A stretch of DNA of 33,661 nt from Bacteroidales bacterium (GCA_029932855.1 JAOZPG010000027.1:1-33661); one strand, 5' to 3'; shown: positions 25,646 to 33,661, counted from the stretch's first letter. Made by a program: numbers and translations. Notes: a model not told the origin generated them from the letters alone.

Positions 25646-27055
25646 TTACCAGTCATCAGTCCTGAATGATGAGGCCGGCAGTCCTCCTGTATTAAAAAGA
25701 TCACCTATTACAAAATCATCAAAAGCATAGCGTACTGCAACAGGCTTGCTGACAGAAGGTGAAGACAGGCTGATGCCCTCTTTAGTAATAACTGCTTTCG
25801 CAGGGTAAAAATGCTTATTACTGCCTGCGATCATAAAATTATTTAGTTCTTTCCCATAACTTGTCAATCCATTCTTTGCATTTAGAAAAGTTAATTTGAC
25901 AATCCCACCATCAATTATCATTTTATCAAGCACAGGACTCTCGCATTCGAAACCCCCTTTGCCATATGTCCTGGCCAGTGCCAGGTAAGCCAGCCTGTTT
26001 CCTGCTGCTTCTTTATTAGCCGGATGTATGCAGTCACGTTCTCCGCAGTCCATTAAACAGGCCATGCCTGAATTAGGGATAAGTTTTGAAGCTTTTAACT
26101 GTGCTTCTCTCAAAAATGCTGAATTAATTTCTATTTTCTTATAATCATAAGGGGCGATCTGAGCATAATAGAAAGGGAATTCCCCGATATCCCACTCATC
26201 TCTCCAATCCCTGACAAATGCAGGTAAAAGTTCATCATAATGGGCCGGATCCCACCTGTTTGTTTCACCCTGATACCAGATAACTCCACGAATAGAATAG
26301 CCAACAATAGGATTTATCATAGCATTAAAAAGTACAGCAGGTAATTGTTTGGAAAAGTCTTCTTTCGTTTTTTCAGGAAAATCTATCCAGTCGAAATTTT
26401 GCAGGTCTTCTTTGCTAAACCATGGTTCTATCCGGGTTCCACCCCAACTCGAACAGATCAGTCCTACAGGAACTCCTAAGTCCTGTTGAAGCTTTTTCCC
26501 ATAAAAATAGGCCGTGGCACTAAAGCCTGAAACATTTTCAGGTATACATTCCTTCCATTCTCCTGAAAAATCATCCAGTCGTTGAAAGCTTTTATCTTTT
26601 TTGACGGTAATCAGTCTTATCAGGTTGTTTTCCGAGCTGCTAATAGCTTCTGTTGAACCTGCAACAGGCTGATTACGAAAGCCTTTCATGGGCATTTCCA
26701 TATTTGATTGTCCCGAGCAAAGCCAAACTTCACCTATTAAAATATCCTTTAATACTAAAACAGAACCATCAGATATTGTAAGGTCATAAGGCCCCCCTGC
26801 AGAAGGGGTCAGTATTTTTATGTCCCAGTTTCCTTTGCTGTCAGCCCTGGTTGAATATTCCTTATCATCCCAGGAACTAACTATTTTCACAGTTTTGCCA
26901 GGAGAAGATTTGCCCCAGATTTTAGCATTTGTTTCTTGCTGCAAAACCATATGATCGCCAAAAATGGAGGGAAGGCTTATTTCAGCATGGAGTGTGGCAG
27001 ATAAAAAGAAGATATTTAAGAGTAGTCCTGTCTTTGAGAGTCTGATTTTATTCAT
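25646..27055 (-). CDS. Sialate O-acetylesterase-like SGNH hydrolase (SASA family)
   Basis: SASA-type SGNH hydrolases remove acetyl esters from sialic acid and other glycans. This 469-residue protein has a signal peptide (about 1-24, cleavage near LHA-EIS) and should be periplasmic or surface-exposed. An N-terminal beta domain (DHMVLQQETNAKIWGKSSPG) precedes the catalytic block with nucleophile S117 in CSGQSNMEMP. Further motifs are SSWGGTRIEPW, GVIWYQGETN and the late Asp-x-x-His of ERDCIHPANKEAAGNRLA. All expected catalytic positions are present. No sialidase, SusC/D pair or other polysaccharide utilisation genes lie nearby, so the substrate may be another acetylated glycan, such as hemicellulose. 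No T9SS sorting domain is seen. It has its own promoter. Confidence 0.9.
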   Translation of the reverse strand: MNKIRLSKTGLLLNIFFLSATLHAEISLPSIFGDHMVLQQETNAKIWGKSSPGKTVKIVSSWDDKEYSTRADSKGNWDIKILTPSAGGPYDLTISDGSVLVLKDILIGEVWLCSGQSNMEMPMKGFRNQPVAGSTEAISSSENNLIRLITVKKDKSFQRLDDFSGEWKECIPENVSGFSATAYFYGKKLQQDLGVPVGLICSSWGGTRIEPWFSKEDLQNFDWIDFPEKTKEDFSKQLPAVLFNAMINPIVGYSIRGVIWYQGETNRWDPAHYDELLPAFVRDWRDEWDIGEFPFYYAQIAPYDYKKIEINSAFLREAQLKASKLIPNSGMACLMDCGERDCIHPANKEAAGNRLAYLALARTYGKGGFECESPVLDKMIIDGGIVKLTFLNAKNGLTSYGKELNNFMIAGSNKHFYPAKAVITKEGISLSSPSVSKPVAVRYAFDDFVIGDLFNTGGLPASSFRTDDW

Positions 27056-27076
27056 GTTTGATATATTAATTCCTTA

Positions 27077-27107
27077 TAAAATTAATATATTCTGTCTTCC
27101 CTCCAAA
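27077..27107 (-). promoter_or_regulatory. Predicted promoter of the SASA-family esterase
   Basis: On the minus strand, TTTG (27104-27107) and TAATTTTA (27077-27084, one mismatch to TAnnTTTG) are separated by 19 nt, the usual distance. The leader would be about 15 nt. It lies in the 63-nt gap after the priA stop. Confidence 0.55.
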
Positions 27108-27118
27108 GTCTGAATTTA

Positions 27119-29419
27119 TTATTGCGGGTCAACATCCGGAATGATCTGTAATTGTCTGAACTCCCTGTTGCTCTCCAGTTTCCCGATGTTTTCTTTTAAG
27201 AATATTTTAACATTCTTAAAGCTTTGCCTGCGGTCAACTTTGATAAGGAATGATTTAAGATGCCATAATTGTATCCTGCTTATCAACGGGAACTCCGGTC
27301 CCAGAACAATTATTCCAGGCATATTTTTATTCCTGAGCAAGTCTCCCAGATATGCGGAGGCTTTGTTTAATATTGCAGGATCTTTATGTTTTAAGCTAAT
27401 ATTTATCAGCCTGTAGTAGGGTGGATATTTAAATGCTTTCCTTTCTTCCATCTGCTGGCGGTACATTTTTTTGTAATCCCCATTTATCACCCATTTCAAA
27501 ACTTCATTTTCCGGGTCCGAGGTCTGAATGATTACCTTGCTGTCATGAAGGAACCTGCCTGCCCTGCCGCTAACCTGGGTAAGCATCTGGAAACTTTTTT
27601 CATAAGCCCTGAAATCAGGGAAGAATAACAGGTTATCGGCATTAAGCACTCCTACAAGCTTTACATTCTCAAAATCAAGTCCTTTTGACACCATCTGTGT
27701 ACCAATAAGTATATCACTTTTACCTGCTTCAAAACCGGAGATGATCCTGTGATATGCCCGTTTGGTACGTGTTGTATCATAATCCATACGTGTTATCCTT
27801 GCTTCGGGAAAGACCATATGGGTTTCTTCTTCAATTTTTTCAGTACCGAAGCCCTTTGTTTGGATATCAGTTGATCCGCATTCAGGACAGGCTTTGGGCA
27901 TATTTATGGAAAGGCCGCAATAATGACAATTAAGCTGGTTTGAGTATTTATGAAAAGTGAGATTTACATCGCAATTATTGCAGCGGGGTATCCATCCGCA
28001 TTGCTTGCACTGAATATACGGAGACCATCCCCTGCGGTTCTGGAAGAGGATCAGCTGCTTTTTCTTTTCCAGGGTTTCCGAGATGGCATCATATAGTTCA
28101 GGTGTATAGTGCGAAACCATTTTTTTCTTCTTGTATGCTTCCCTGGTATTGGCAAGTATTGATGTAGGCTGACGCATATTACCGTGACGCTCAAACAGTT
28201 CACAAAGAGCATATTTCCCTCTTTCTGCATTATAGTAAGATTCTAATGAGGGTGTGGCAGTTCCCAGAATTGCTTTTGCCTTATGCAGGTATGCGAGGTA
28301 CAGGGAAGTATCCCTGGCATGATACCTGGGAGCCGGGTCCTGTTGCTTATATGAGTTTTCATGTTCCTCATCAATAATAAGCAATCCAAGGTTTTTGAAG
28401 GGCAGAAAAACCGAGGAGCGAACACCAAGTATTATCTTATAGCTGTCAGTGCCGGTCTGTCCCAGCATGGTTTTCCATACTTCCGATCGTTCAGCGTCGC
28501 TGAAACGTGAATGATAAACCCCCACCATGTTCCCGAAGTAGCTTCTGAGTTTTGAGATTATCTGGCTTGTAAGTCCTATTTCAGGAAGAAGGTATAATAC
28601 CTGCCTGCCTTTTTTAATCTCTTCCTTTATAAGATGTGTGTATATCTCTGTCTTTCCGCTTGAGGTTACGCCGTGAAAAAGAACAGTGTCGTGAGTTTTG
28701 AAACTGTCTTTGATCTCTTTCAGTTTCTGATTCTGTATCCTGGTGAGTTTTTTCAGGCTTTTTAGCTTTAGCCCTTCATAATCATGGAACCTTGAGCTTT
28801 CCTTATATATCTTTTCCAGTATATCTTTTTTTAACAGGGCTTCAAGAGCAGCTTTATTTATAAGCCTGTCACTGAGCAGTACACTCATTTTTATTTCTGA
28901 ATCCAGCCCTTCTTTTTCTTCTGCATGAAAAAGTAATCCTTCCAGGCTTTGTTTTTGTTTTGGGGCCCTGTTAAGCTTATCAAAAACAATGTTTAAGGCA
29001 TCCTCTGCCATGTATTTCCCCTTTAGCTTAATATATGCTTCAAGCCTGGGTTTGTATTCTCTCCCGGGCTCATCATTTATGCTTTTGCTTTCCGGCCTCA
29101 GTCCTGCAGGAAAGGCTGCTTTGAATATCTCTCCCCTGCTGCACATGTAGTACGACGACATCCAGTCCCACAGATCCATCTGTTCGGGCAGGACCTGGGG
29201 GTATTTGTCAGAAAGAGAAATAATTTGTTTTGGGCTGTAAGCTTGTGGAGTCTCATTATGGACTTCATGTACCAGGGCTGTATAGAGCTTGTTTTTACCG
29301 AATGGCACCAAGGCCATCATCCCCGGTCTGATGAGATCTCTAAGTTCTTCAGGAACGCAGTATGTGAAACTTCCCTTTAGCTTAAGCGGAAGAATAAGCT
29401 TTGCATATAAACCCGGCAT
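27119..29419 (-). CDS. priA: Primosomal protein N' (replication restart helicase PriA)
   Basis: PriA reloads the replicative helicase at stalled forks. The 766-residue protein has an N-terminal DNA-binding domain (FTYCVPEELRDLIRPGMMALVPFG), Walker A at 250-257 (GVTSSGKT), DEEH at 350-353, the helicase motif GTATPS, and eight zinc-binding cysteines (471, 474, 480, 483, 498, 501, 511, 514). C-terminal motifs TQMVSKGLDFENVKLVG and QVSGRAGR complete the helicase core. It is cytoplasmic and full length. pfkA ends only 6 nt upstream, so both are likely translated from one transcript, an unrelated pairing in function. Confidence 0.97.
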   Translation of the reverse strand: MPGLYAKLILPLKLKGSFTYCVPEELRDLIRPGMMALVPFGKNKLYTALVHEVHNETPQAYSPKQIISLSDKYPQVLPEQMDLWDWMSSYYMCSRGEIFKAAFPAGLRPESKSINDEPGREYKPRLEAYIKLKGKYMAEDALNIVFDKLNRAPKQKQSLEGLLFHAEEKEGLDSEIKMSVLLSDRLINKAALEALLKKDILEKIYKESSRFHDYEGLKLKSLKKLTRIQNQKLKEIKDSFKTHDTVLFHGVTSSGKTEIYTHLIKEEIKKGRQVLYLLPEIGLTSQIISKLRSYFGNMVGVYHSRFSDAERSEVWKTMLGQTGTDSYKIILGVRSSVFLPFKNLGLLIIDEEHENSYKQQDPAPRYHARDTSLYLAYLHKAKAILGTATPSLESYYNAERGKYALCELFERHGNMRQPTSILANTREAYKKKKMVSHYTPELYDAISETLEKKKQLILFQNRRGWSPYIQCKQCGWIPRCNNCDVNLTFHKYSNQLNCHYCGLSINMPKACPECGSTDIQTKGFGTEKIEEETHMVFPEARITRMDYDTTRTKRAYHRIISGFEAGKSDILIGTQMVSKGLDFENVKLVGVLNADNLLFFPDFRAYEKSFQMLTQVSGRAGRFLHDSKVIIQTSDPENEVLKWVINGDYKKMYRQQMEERKAFKYPPYYRLINISLKHKDPAILNKASAYLGDLLRNKNMPGIIVLGPEFPLISRIQLWHLKSFLIKVDRRQSFKNVKIFLKENIGKLESNREFRQLQIIPDVDPQ

Positions 29420-29425
29420 ACATAA

Positions 29426-30406
29426 TTATATAGAAAGGATATTTGCTATCTCCAGCATTTCCTTACTTATTTCTTTGTGTAATTTAACAGCTTTCCTGAA
29501 GGGTACCAGGGCTATCTTATCGTGTTGTATACCAACCATTGAGCTCTTTTGGTCATCGCAAAGAGCTTCAACTGCTGCATAACCAAGGCGACTGGCAGAA
29601 ACCCTGTCGAACGAAGTGGGGGATCCTCCTCTTTGTATATGTCCCAAAACGGTTACCCTTACCGAATAGTCTTTGAAATCTTTTTTTACTTTATCGGCTA
29701 TTTGAAATGCACCACCCTCTTCTTCTCCTTCGGCAACAATGATGATGTTACTTGATTTTTTCCTTTTAAACCCATCCTCAAGCTGGCTTTTTAGTGAAGC
29801 AAGCTGGTTCTTGATCTCAGGAATAAGTATAGCTTCCGCACCACAGGCAATACCGCTTCTTAAAGCAATAAAACCGGATTCCTTTCCCATAACCTCTATA
29901 AAAAATAACCTGTTGTGTGCAGAAGCAGTATCCCTTATTTTGTCAACAGCCTCAGCAACCGTATTCAGTGCAGTGTCATAACCTATGGTATAGTCTGTCC
30001 CGTAAATATCATTGTCGATGGTTCCGGGAACACCAACAAAGGGAATGTCGTATTCTTCATTGAATATCCGGGCACCGGTAAATGTTCCGTCACCACCAAT
30101 CACAACAACCCCGTCAATATTATTTTTTTTAAGATTTTCGTATGCTTGTTTTCTTCCCTGGCTTGTTTTGAATTCATGACATCGGGCGGTTTTTAATATG
30201 GTCCCTCCTCTTTGAATTATATCACTTACAGAGTGAGATTTAAGTTGCTTGAAATTTTCTTCTATCAATCCTTTGTAGCCATGCCTTATACCTATTACTT
30301 CAAGCTCATTATATATTGCTGTCCTTGTAACAGCCCTGATTGCCGCATTCATTCCAGGAGCATCACCTCCCGAGGTAAGCACCCCTATTTTTTTTATCCT
30401 TGTCAT
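29426..30406 (-). CDS. pfkA: ATP-dependent 6-phosphofructokinase
   Basis: PfkA phosphorylates fructose 6-phosphate, the committed step of glycolysis. The 326-residue protein has the nucleotide loop LTSGGDAPGMNAAIRA (10-25), GGDGT (104-108; Gly here indicates ATP rather than pyrophosphate use), PGTIDND (127-133) with the catalytic Asp, and MGKESGFIA near 170. Length and spacing match bacterial group I enzymes. It is cytoplasmic. It leads a two-gene unit with priA. A TAATTTCG box on the minus strand at 30434-30441 could be a variant -7 element. Confidence 0.96.
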   Translation of the reverse strand: MTRIKKIGVLTSGGDAPGMNAAIRAVTRTAIYNELEVIGIRHGYKGLIEENFKQLKSHSVSDIIQRGGTILKTARCHEFKTSQGRKQAYENLKKNNIDGVVVIGGDGTFTGARIFNEEYDIPFVGVPGTIDNDIYGTDYTIGYDTALNTVAEAVDKIRDTASAHNRLFFIEVMGKESGFIALRSGIACGAEAILIPEIKNQLASLKSQLEDGFKRKKSSNIIIVAEGEEEGGAFQIADKVKKDFKDYSVRVTVLGHIQRGGSPTSFDRVSASRLGYAAVEALCDDQKSSMVGIQHDKIALVPFRKAVKLHKEISKEMLEIANILSI

Positions 30407-30556
30407 CTCAGTTTCTCTATATTATTTGTGACACGAAATTAGTCAAATTTTGTCTAATATTTCATATACATTTTCAGCTAAAATTCTAATGCAGACAGAT
30501 TGATTCTGAGTGACTGAAATAAGCTATCAGTTAAACAGATAAAATGTTTTGAATTA

Positions 30557-31435
30557 TTATTTGGTATAGGAGATAAGTTTGTTCTTAATATCTTTTAAGA
30601 GCCATGAGGGTGTAGATGTTGCACCTGAAATACCAACTGAACTGCAATTTTCTGTCATTGATTTTTTTAGCTCGTTAACATTTGAAATAAAGAATGAACG
30701 GGGATTGGCTTCTTTGCAAACTTTAAACAGAACCTTTCCATTCGAACTGTTTTTTCCACTGGCAAATAGTATTACATCGTGCTTTTTAGCAAATTCCTGG
30801 AGGTTTTCTTCCCTGTTTGCTACCTGCCCGCATATGGTCTGATGGAACTTAAGCCTGGCTTTGTTCTCCAGTTGTGTTTCCTTGATCTTTTTCTCTATTT
30901 TCTTTTTTATCGCTTTAAAGGCCTTCTTGCTTTTTGTGGTTTGTGAATACAGGAATACAGGCCTGGTAAAATCTATCTTTTCAAGGCTGTCTTCCTCGTC
31001 AATCACTATTGCCTGTCCCCGGGTTTGTCCTTCAAGCCCTATTATCTCGGCATGACCCTCCTTTCCAAAGATAACAATCTGGTCCTGGTCCTTATTTATG
31101 TTGTTAAACCTGGTTTTTATCCTGTTTTGAAGCCTGGAAACTATGGGACAGGTTGCATCTATAAGCTGTATGTTGTTCTCCCTGGCTATTTTGTATGTTT
31201 CAGGTGGTTCCCCATGAGCCCTCAGCATAACAGTAACATTTTTCAGCTTTCGGTATTCATCATAGCTTATGGTTATTAGCCCCTTTTTCTCCAGCCTTCT
31301 TATCTCTTCGCCATTATGTACTATCTCTCCAAGGCAATAGATGCTTTCATTTTCCCTGAGCTCTTCCTCCGCTCTTTCAATGGCTTTCTCAACCCCAAAA
31401 CAAAAGCCTGCATTCTTATCTATCTCTATCCTCAT
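30557..31435 (-). CDS. ispH: 4-hydroxy-3-methylbut-2-enyl diphosphate reductase
   Basis: IspH (LytB) makes IPP and DMAPP in the last step of the MEP isoprenoid pathway, using a [4Fe-4S] cluster. The three cluster cysteines are C12 (AGFCFGVEKAI), C96 (DATCPIVSRL) and C202 (QTICGQVANRE), with H41 and H74 in the substrate pocket motifs. Its presence indicates the MEP rather than the mevalonate route. The 292-residue length is normal for the Bacteroidota form. Its ATG overlaps the cmk stop by 4 nt, so the two are translationally coupled, as in other Bacteroidales. Confidence 0.96.
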   Translation of the reverse strand: MRIEIDKNAGFCFGVEKAIERAEEELRENESIYCLGEIVHNGEEIRRLEKKGLITISYDEYRKLKNVTVMLRAHGEPPETYKIARENNIQLIDATCPIVSRLQNRIKTRFNNINKDQDQIVIFGKEGHAEIIGLEGQTRGQAIVIDEEDSLEKIDFTRPVFLYSQTTKSKKAFKAIKKKIEKKIKETQLENKARLKFHQTICGQVANREENLQEFAKKHDVILFASGKNSSNGKVLFKVCKEANPRSFFISNVNELKKSMTENCSSVGISGATSTPSWLLKDIKNKLISYTK

Positions 31436-32130
31436 TTTGTCAGTTTCTCCTCAATAATGTTCATCAGCCATTTCATTTGTTCCTCAATGCTTATGTTGCT
31501 GTTGTCGAGCGCAATAGCATCATCAGCTTTTTTAAGGGGACTTATTTCCCTGCCCGAATCTATTCTGTCTCTCTCAAGTATGTTATTCTCAATTTCCTTA
31601 AAGCTCACATCCATGCCTTTTTCAATTAACTCATCATACCTTCTTTGAGCTCTTATATGAGCACTTGCTGTCATAAATATTTTCAGGTCGGCCTGCGGAA
31701 AAACCACAGTACCAATATCCCTTCCATCCATAACTATCCCTTTGTCTTTACCCATATTCCTTTGTATGGCTACCATTTTCTCCCTAAGCTCTTTTATCTT
31801 ACTCACGGGACTAACATAATTTGAAACATAAACAGTTCTTATTTTTTCTTCCACGTTTTTCCCGTTCAACAATGTCTCAAACAGATGGCTACCGGAGTTA
31901 TATTGAAAAGAGATATCAATATTGTCTAAGTCATTTATAAGTTCATCAGTCTTAATCTTATCACCTGCAATAAGATTATTTTCCAGGCAATATAGGGTTG
32001 CTGCCCGGTACATGGCCCCTGAATCGATATAGGTATATCCCAGCATTTTTGCAATTTCTTTTGCAAATGTGCTTTTCCCGGTTGAAGAGTAACCGTCAAT
32101 TGCTATGATTATCTTTTTTTTCTCGTTCAC
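31432..32130 (-). CDS. cmk: Cytidylate kinase
   Basis: Cmk phosphorylates CMP and dCMP. The P-loop is IDGYSSTGKST, followed by YIDSGAMYRAATLY (CMP site), then GRDIGTVVFPQADLKIFMTAS and the LID around RAQRRYDELIEKG. I use GTG 32130 (232 residues), which fits the family N-terminus; the longer frame starts at a TTG (32169) that lies inside the -7 box TAGGTTTG. The gene sits between porQ and ispH, an order I recall from Porphyromonas gingivalis and other Bacteroidales. Its stop overlaps the ispH start by 4 nt. It has its own promoter, although read-through from porQ is possible (no terminator seen). Confidence 0.95.
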   Translation of the reverse strand: MNEKKKIIIAIDGYSSTGKSTFAKEIAKMLGYTYIDSGAMYRAATLYCLENNLIAGDKIKTDELINDLDNIDISFQYNSGSHLFETLLNGKNVEEKIRTVYVSNYVSPVSKIKELREKMVAIQRNMGKDKGIVMDGRDIGTVVFPQADLKIFMTASAHIRAQRRYDELIEKGMDVSFKEIENNILERDRIDSGREISPLKKADDAIALDNSNISIEEQMKWLMNIIEEKLTK

Positions 32131-32166
32131 GCGTTTAAAAAGGTTCAGGATGTAAAAATTATTTAA

Positions 32167-32198
32167 CAAACCTACATAAAGTTACAGAAGAAAAACAA
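32167..32198 (-). promoter_or_regulatory. Predicted promoter of cmk-ispH
   Basis: On the minus strand, TTG (32196-32198) and TAGGTTTG (32167-32174, exact TAnnTTTG) are 21 nt apart. The -33 element lies just after the porQ stop. The leader to GTG 32130 would be about 30 nt. Confidence 0.7.
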
Positions 32199-32199
32199 T

Positions 32200-33246
32200 T
32201 TAATATTCCTTCAGGTTTACTGCAAGTGAAAAATGATTTGATGCGCCTGCAAGGTGGTAGCTTGCCCGTCCATATGATAAACTAAATTTCCTGAGCCTCA
32301 TTTCAAAGCCCCAGGAAAAACCCACCATTGATATCCTGGAAGCTACCTGTAGTTCCTGGCGTCTTAGGTAATTATAACCAAAGTTCAATGAGAATGCATC
32401 TGCAGGACTGAACTCTACACCCAGTAATAAATGTTTTAATAAATTATCCCCGAATTCTTCAATCTGGCTTCCTGTTTGTTCTGAATCATAAATAGAACCC
32501 TGGCCGGGGATGTTGTTATCATCATCCGGAGATAATTTAAATCTTTCAAGTTGTTGTGCTGTAAAAATAAATCTAAAGGGAGCATGCTTAAGCTTCTGAG
32601 AAGCTCCCAGCCTGATCTCAAAAGGTAGTGATTCATGATTTCCTTTATTGTATGCCTTGATCTGAAAGCCTGCATTTTTAATTACCAGTCCGGCAGAAAA
32701 TCCTCCATCCCTGGAAATGTAATTTGCTCCAAGGTCTATAGCAAATCCTAAAGAAGTATATCTTTCAAGGGTGGATAGGATTGGTTTGAAGTTAATGCCT
32801 GCCCTGAAAAGGCTGTCAATGCTTCTTGAATATATCAGGTTTAAAGAATATTCCGAAGCACTGAATTCTCCTGTTATGTTACCTGCTTCATCTGCCTGTA
32901 TGAACTCGCCATAATTTATATATTGTATGCCTGCGGCAAAGCTCCCCAGTTCCCCGTAATCTCTGGAATAACTGGCATATCCATAGTTTATGTCCGAAAA
33001 GTAGTTAACGTAATTAATTAACATTGTCTGATCCATTTCCGGACTTAATAGTGCCGGATTATGAAAAGCAAGGCTCAGGTCTCCTTCAGGAAGAGAGACG
33101 ATCTTACCTCCGTAAGCAGCGATCCTGGCAGAGCTGGTCAGATTCAGGAAATCATAGCTGTGCCGGCCGGCCAGCTGAGAATAAACGGAGGCTGAAGCTG
33201 TTGACAGTATGAGTAACAAGAGTAAGGTTTTTCTGAAGTCTGACAT
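32200..33246 (-). CDS. porQ: Type IX secretion system protein PorQ
   Basis: PorQ is an outer-membrane beta-barrel of the T9SS attachment complex (with PorU, PorV and PorZ), which cuts the sorting domain and joins cargo to A-LPS. The 348-residue protein has a signal peptide (about 1-23, cleavage near VYS-QLA), the PorV/PorQ-type start YDFLNLTSSARIAAYGGKIVSL, FHNPALLSPEMDQTMLINYVNY, and alternating strands to the end (FSLAVNLKEY). The neighbours cmk and ispH match the usual PorQ context. It fits with the sorting domain at the left edge and the PorE-like protein. No clear promoter was found upstream; the AT-rich stretch 33247-33360 must contain it. Confidence 0.9.
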   Translation of the reverse strand: MSDFRKTLLLLLILSTASASVYSQLAGRHSYDFLNLTSSARIAAYGGKIVSLPEGDLSLAFHNPALLSPEMDQTMLINYVNYFSDINYGYASYSRDYGELGSFAAGIQYINYGEFIQADEAGNITGEFSASEYSLNLIYSRSIDSLFRAGINFKPILSTLERYTSLGFAIDLGANYISRDGGFSAGLVIKNAGFQIKAYNKGNHESLPFEIRLGASQKLKHAPFRFIFTAQQLERFKLSPDDDNNIPGQGSIYDSEQTGSQIEEFGDNLLKHLLLGVEFSPADAFSLNFGYNYLRRQELQVASRISMVGFSWGFEMRLRKFSLSYGRASYHLAGASNHFSLAVNLKEY

Positions 33247-33405
33247 TTTTCTCCGCTGATAATTATCTCTGCTATTAGTAGTAATATGGAATTAAATATA
33301 TCAATTTAAACGAATTCTTTTAATCTATAGTGTATTAAAAACTATTTATACGCAAATTGTTTTTTTTTGATCCTCGTAAAGTCTGGGCCTGAACCCGCAC
33401 AATAG

Positions 33406-33552
33406 AATTTTAATGCATTGAAAGGACTTGGGGCTACTGTGAGACTGGTAATCCTGCCTAAGGAAAGCCATGGTTACCAGGCTAAAGAAAGCATATTACA
33501 TATGTTGTGGGAGCAGGACAGATGGCTTGAAAAATATCTGAAGAATAAATAA
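33406..33552 (+). pseudogene. Remnant of an S9 (prolyl oligopeptidase-type) peptidase, C-terminal end
   Basis: The frame reads NFNALKGLGATVRLVILP, then KESHGYQAKESILHMLWEQ, DRWLEKYLKNK and a stop. This matches the last 50 or so residues of Bacteroidota S9 peptidases, including the catalytic His in ESHGY. A TAG (33403-33405) closes the frame just upstream and no start codon or further S9 domain is present. The in-frame codons before the TAG (33385-33402, GPEPAQ) resemble the expected G-T-x-P-x-Q segment only weakly, so decay may extend a little further left. The fragment lacks the Ser and Asp of the catalytic triad and cannot be active. A hairpin follows the stop at once, probably the original terminator. 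Confidence 0.8.
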
Positions 33553-33553
33553 A

Positions 33554-33579
33554 GCCGTATCAACTTGTTTTGATACGGC
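33554..33579. terminator. Hairpin between the S9 remnant and tRNA-His
   Basis: GCCGTATCAA (33554-33563) pairs perfectly with TTGATACGGC (33570-33579) around CTTGTT. T-rich but interrupted tracts follow on both strands, so it could end the former S9 gene (+) and the tRNA-His transcript (-). Confidence 0.65.
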
Positions 33580-33592
33580 CTTATTTCACTTG

Positions 33593-33661
33593 GGTGGAAG
33601 ACCGGGGTCGAACCGGCGACCTCTGGAACCACAATCCAGCGCTCTAACCAACTGAGCTACA
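33593..33661 (-). tRNA. tRNA-His (anticodon GTG), 5' end outside window
   Basis: The minus strand shows the D arm GCTC-AGTTGGTTA-GAGC, the anticodon arm CTGGA-TTGTGGT-TCCAG (anticodon GTG), variable loop AGGTC, the T arm GCCGG-TTCGACC-CCGGT, the 3' acceptor strand CTTCCAC and discriminator C73, the base expected for tRNA-His. Only positions 6-7 (TG) of the 5' acceptor strand lie in the window, so the extra G-1 cannot be seen. CCA is not encoded (CAA follows C73). Position 6 T faces position 67 T, a possible mismatch. Confidence 0.95.

Noticed and set aside
25646-27055. Sialate esterase as part of a polysaccharide utilisation locus
   Set aside because: No SusC/SusD pair, glycosidase or hybrid regulator lies nearby; the neighbours are priA and LPS-type genes.
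1-33661. CRISPR arrays, transposases, integrases, toxin-antitoxin pairs or restriction systems
   Set aside because: I looked for regular spacer repeats, DDE or recombinase motifs and small paired frames, and found none that I could support.

Overview
The window comes from an AT-rich chromosome of the phylum Bacteroidota, most likely order Bacteroidales. Evidence seen directly: a type III glutamine synthetase of 729 residues, a type IX secretion (T9SS) C-terminal sorting domain, PorQ- and PorE-like T9SS proteins, the families DUF3109, DUF2851 and DUF6165, the purM-prfA-pyrF neighbourhood, almost no Shine-Dalgarno sequences, and upstream boxes of the Bacteroidota form TTG-N19..21-TAnnTTTG. No prophage, insertion sequence, integrase, CRISPR array or classical defence locus was found.

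Layout. 1-2.4 kb (+): the 3' end of a secreted T9SS cargo gene, a strong terminator, then a DUF3109 cysteine-rich protein and an M20 dipeptidase. 2.4-4.8 kb (+): glnN, preceded by three unusual G-tracts. 4.9-9.25 kb (+): a PorE-like OmpA protein, purM and prfA. 9.25-10.5 kb (-): a secreted M14 carboxypeptidase, convergent with prfA. 10.5-10.85 kb: a gene-free stretch. 10.85-14.1 kb (+): pyrF, then DUF2851 and a K+ channel/RCK protein 3 nt apart. 14.2-16.8 kb (+): rpsO and pnp, each closed by an intrinsic terminator. 16.8-19.8 kb (+): a small two-TM Cys/His protein, a deoxynucleoside kinase, and a TPR/OmpA-like lipoprotein. 19.8-20.4 kb (-): a SpoU/TrmH methyltransferase. 20.47-21.66 kb (+): sucC without an adjacent sucD. 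21.66-23.5 kb (-): arginine deiminase and an RDD membrane protein. 23.86-23.93 kb (-): tRNA-Pro(CGG). 24.0-33.25 kb (-): GT9 glycosyltransferase and DUF6165, a sialate O-acetylesterase-like protein, priA and pfkA, ispH and cmk, and porQ. 33.36-33.66 kb: a decayed C-terminal fragment of an S9 peptidase on + and a partial tRNA-His(GTG) on -.

How the genes work together. Most are housekeeping: nucleotide synthesis and salvage (purM, pyrF, cmk, dNK), translation and RNA turnover (prfA, rpsO, pnp, tRNA methyltransferase, two tRNAs), replication restart (priA), glycolysis and the TCA cycle (pfkA, sucC), nitrogen assimilation (glnN), arginine breakdown (arcA) and isoprenoids (ispH). The envelope theme is T9SS (cargo CTD, PorE-like, PorQ) plus surface glycan genes (GT9, DUF6165). 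Promoter boxes helped choose starts: for sucC, cmk and DUF6165 the longest open frame would begin inside a -7 or -33 element.

I did not find a convincing new multi-gene system. The points most worth following are a possible nuclease-like signature in DUF2851, the GFN selectivity filter in the K+ channel, the G-tract array before glnN, the Cys/His two-TM protein, the OmpA/TPR hybrid lipoprotein, and the S9 peptidase remnant beside tRNA-His.
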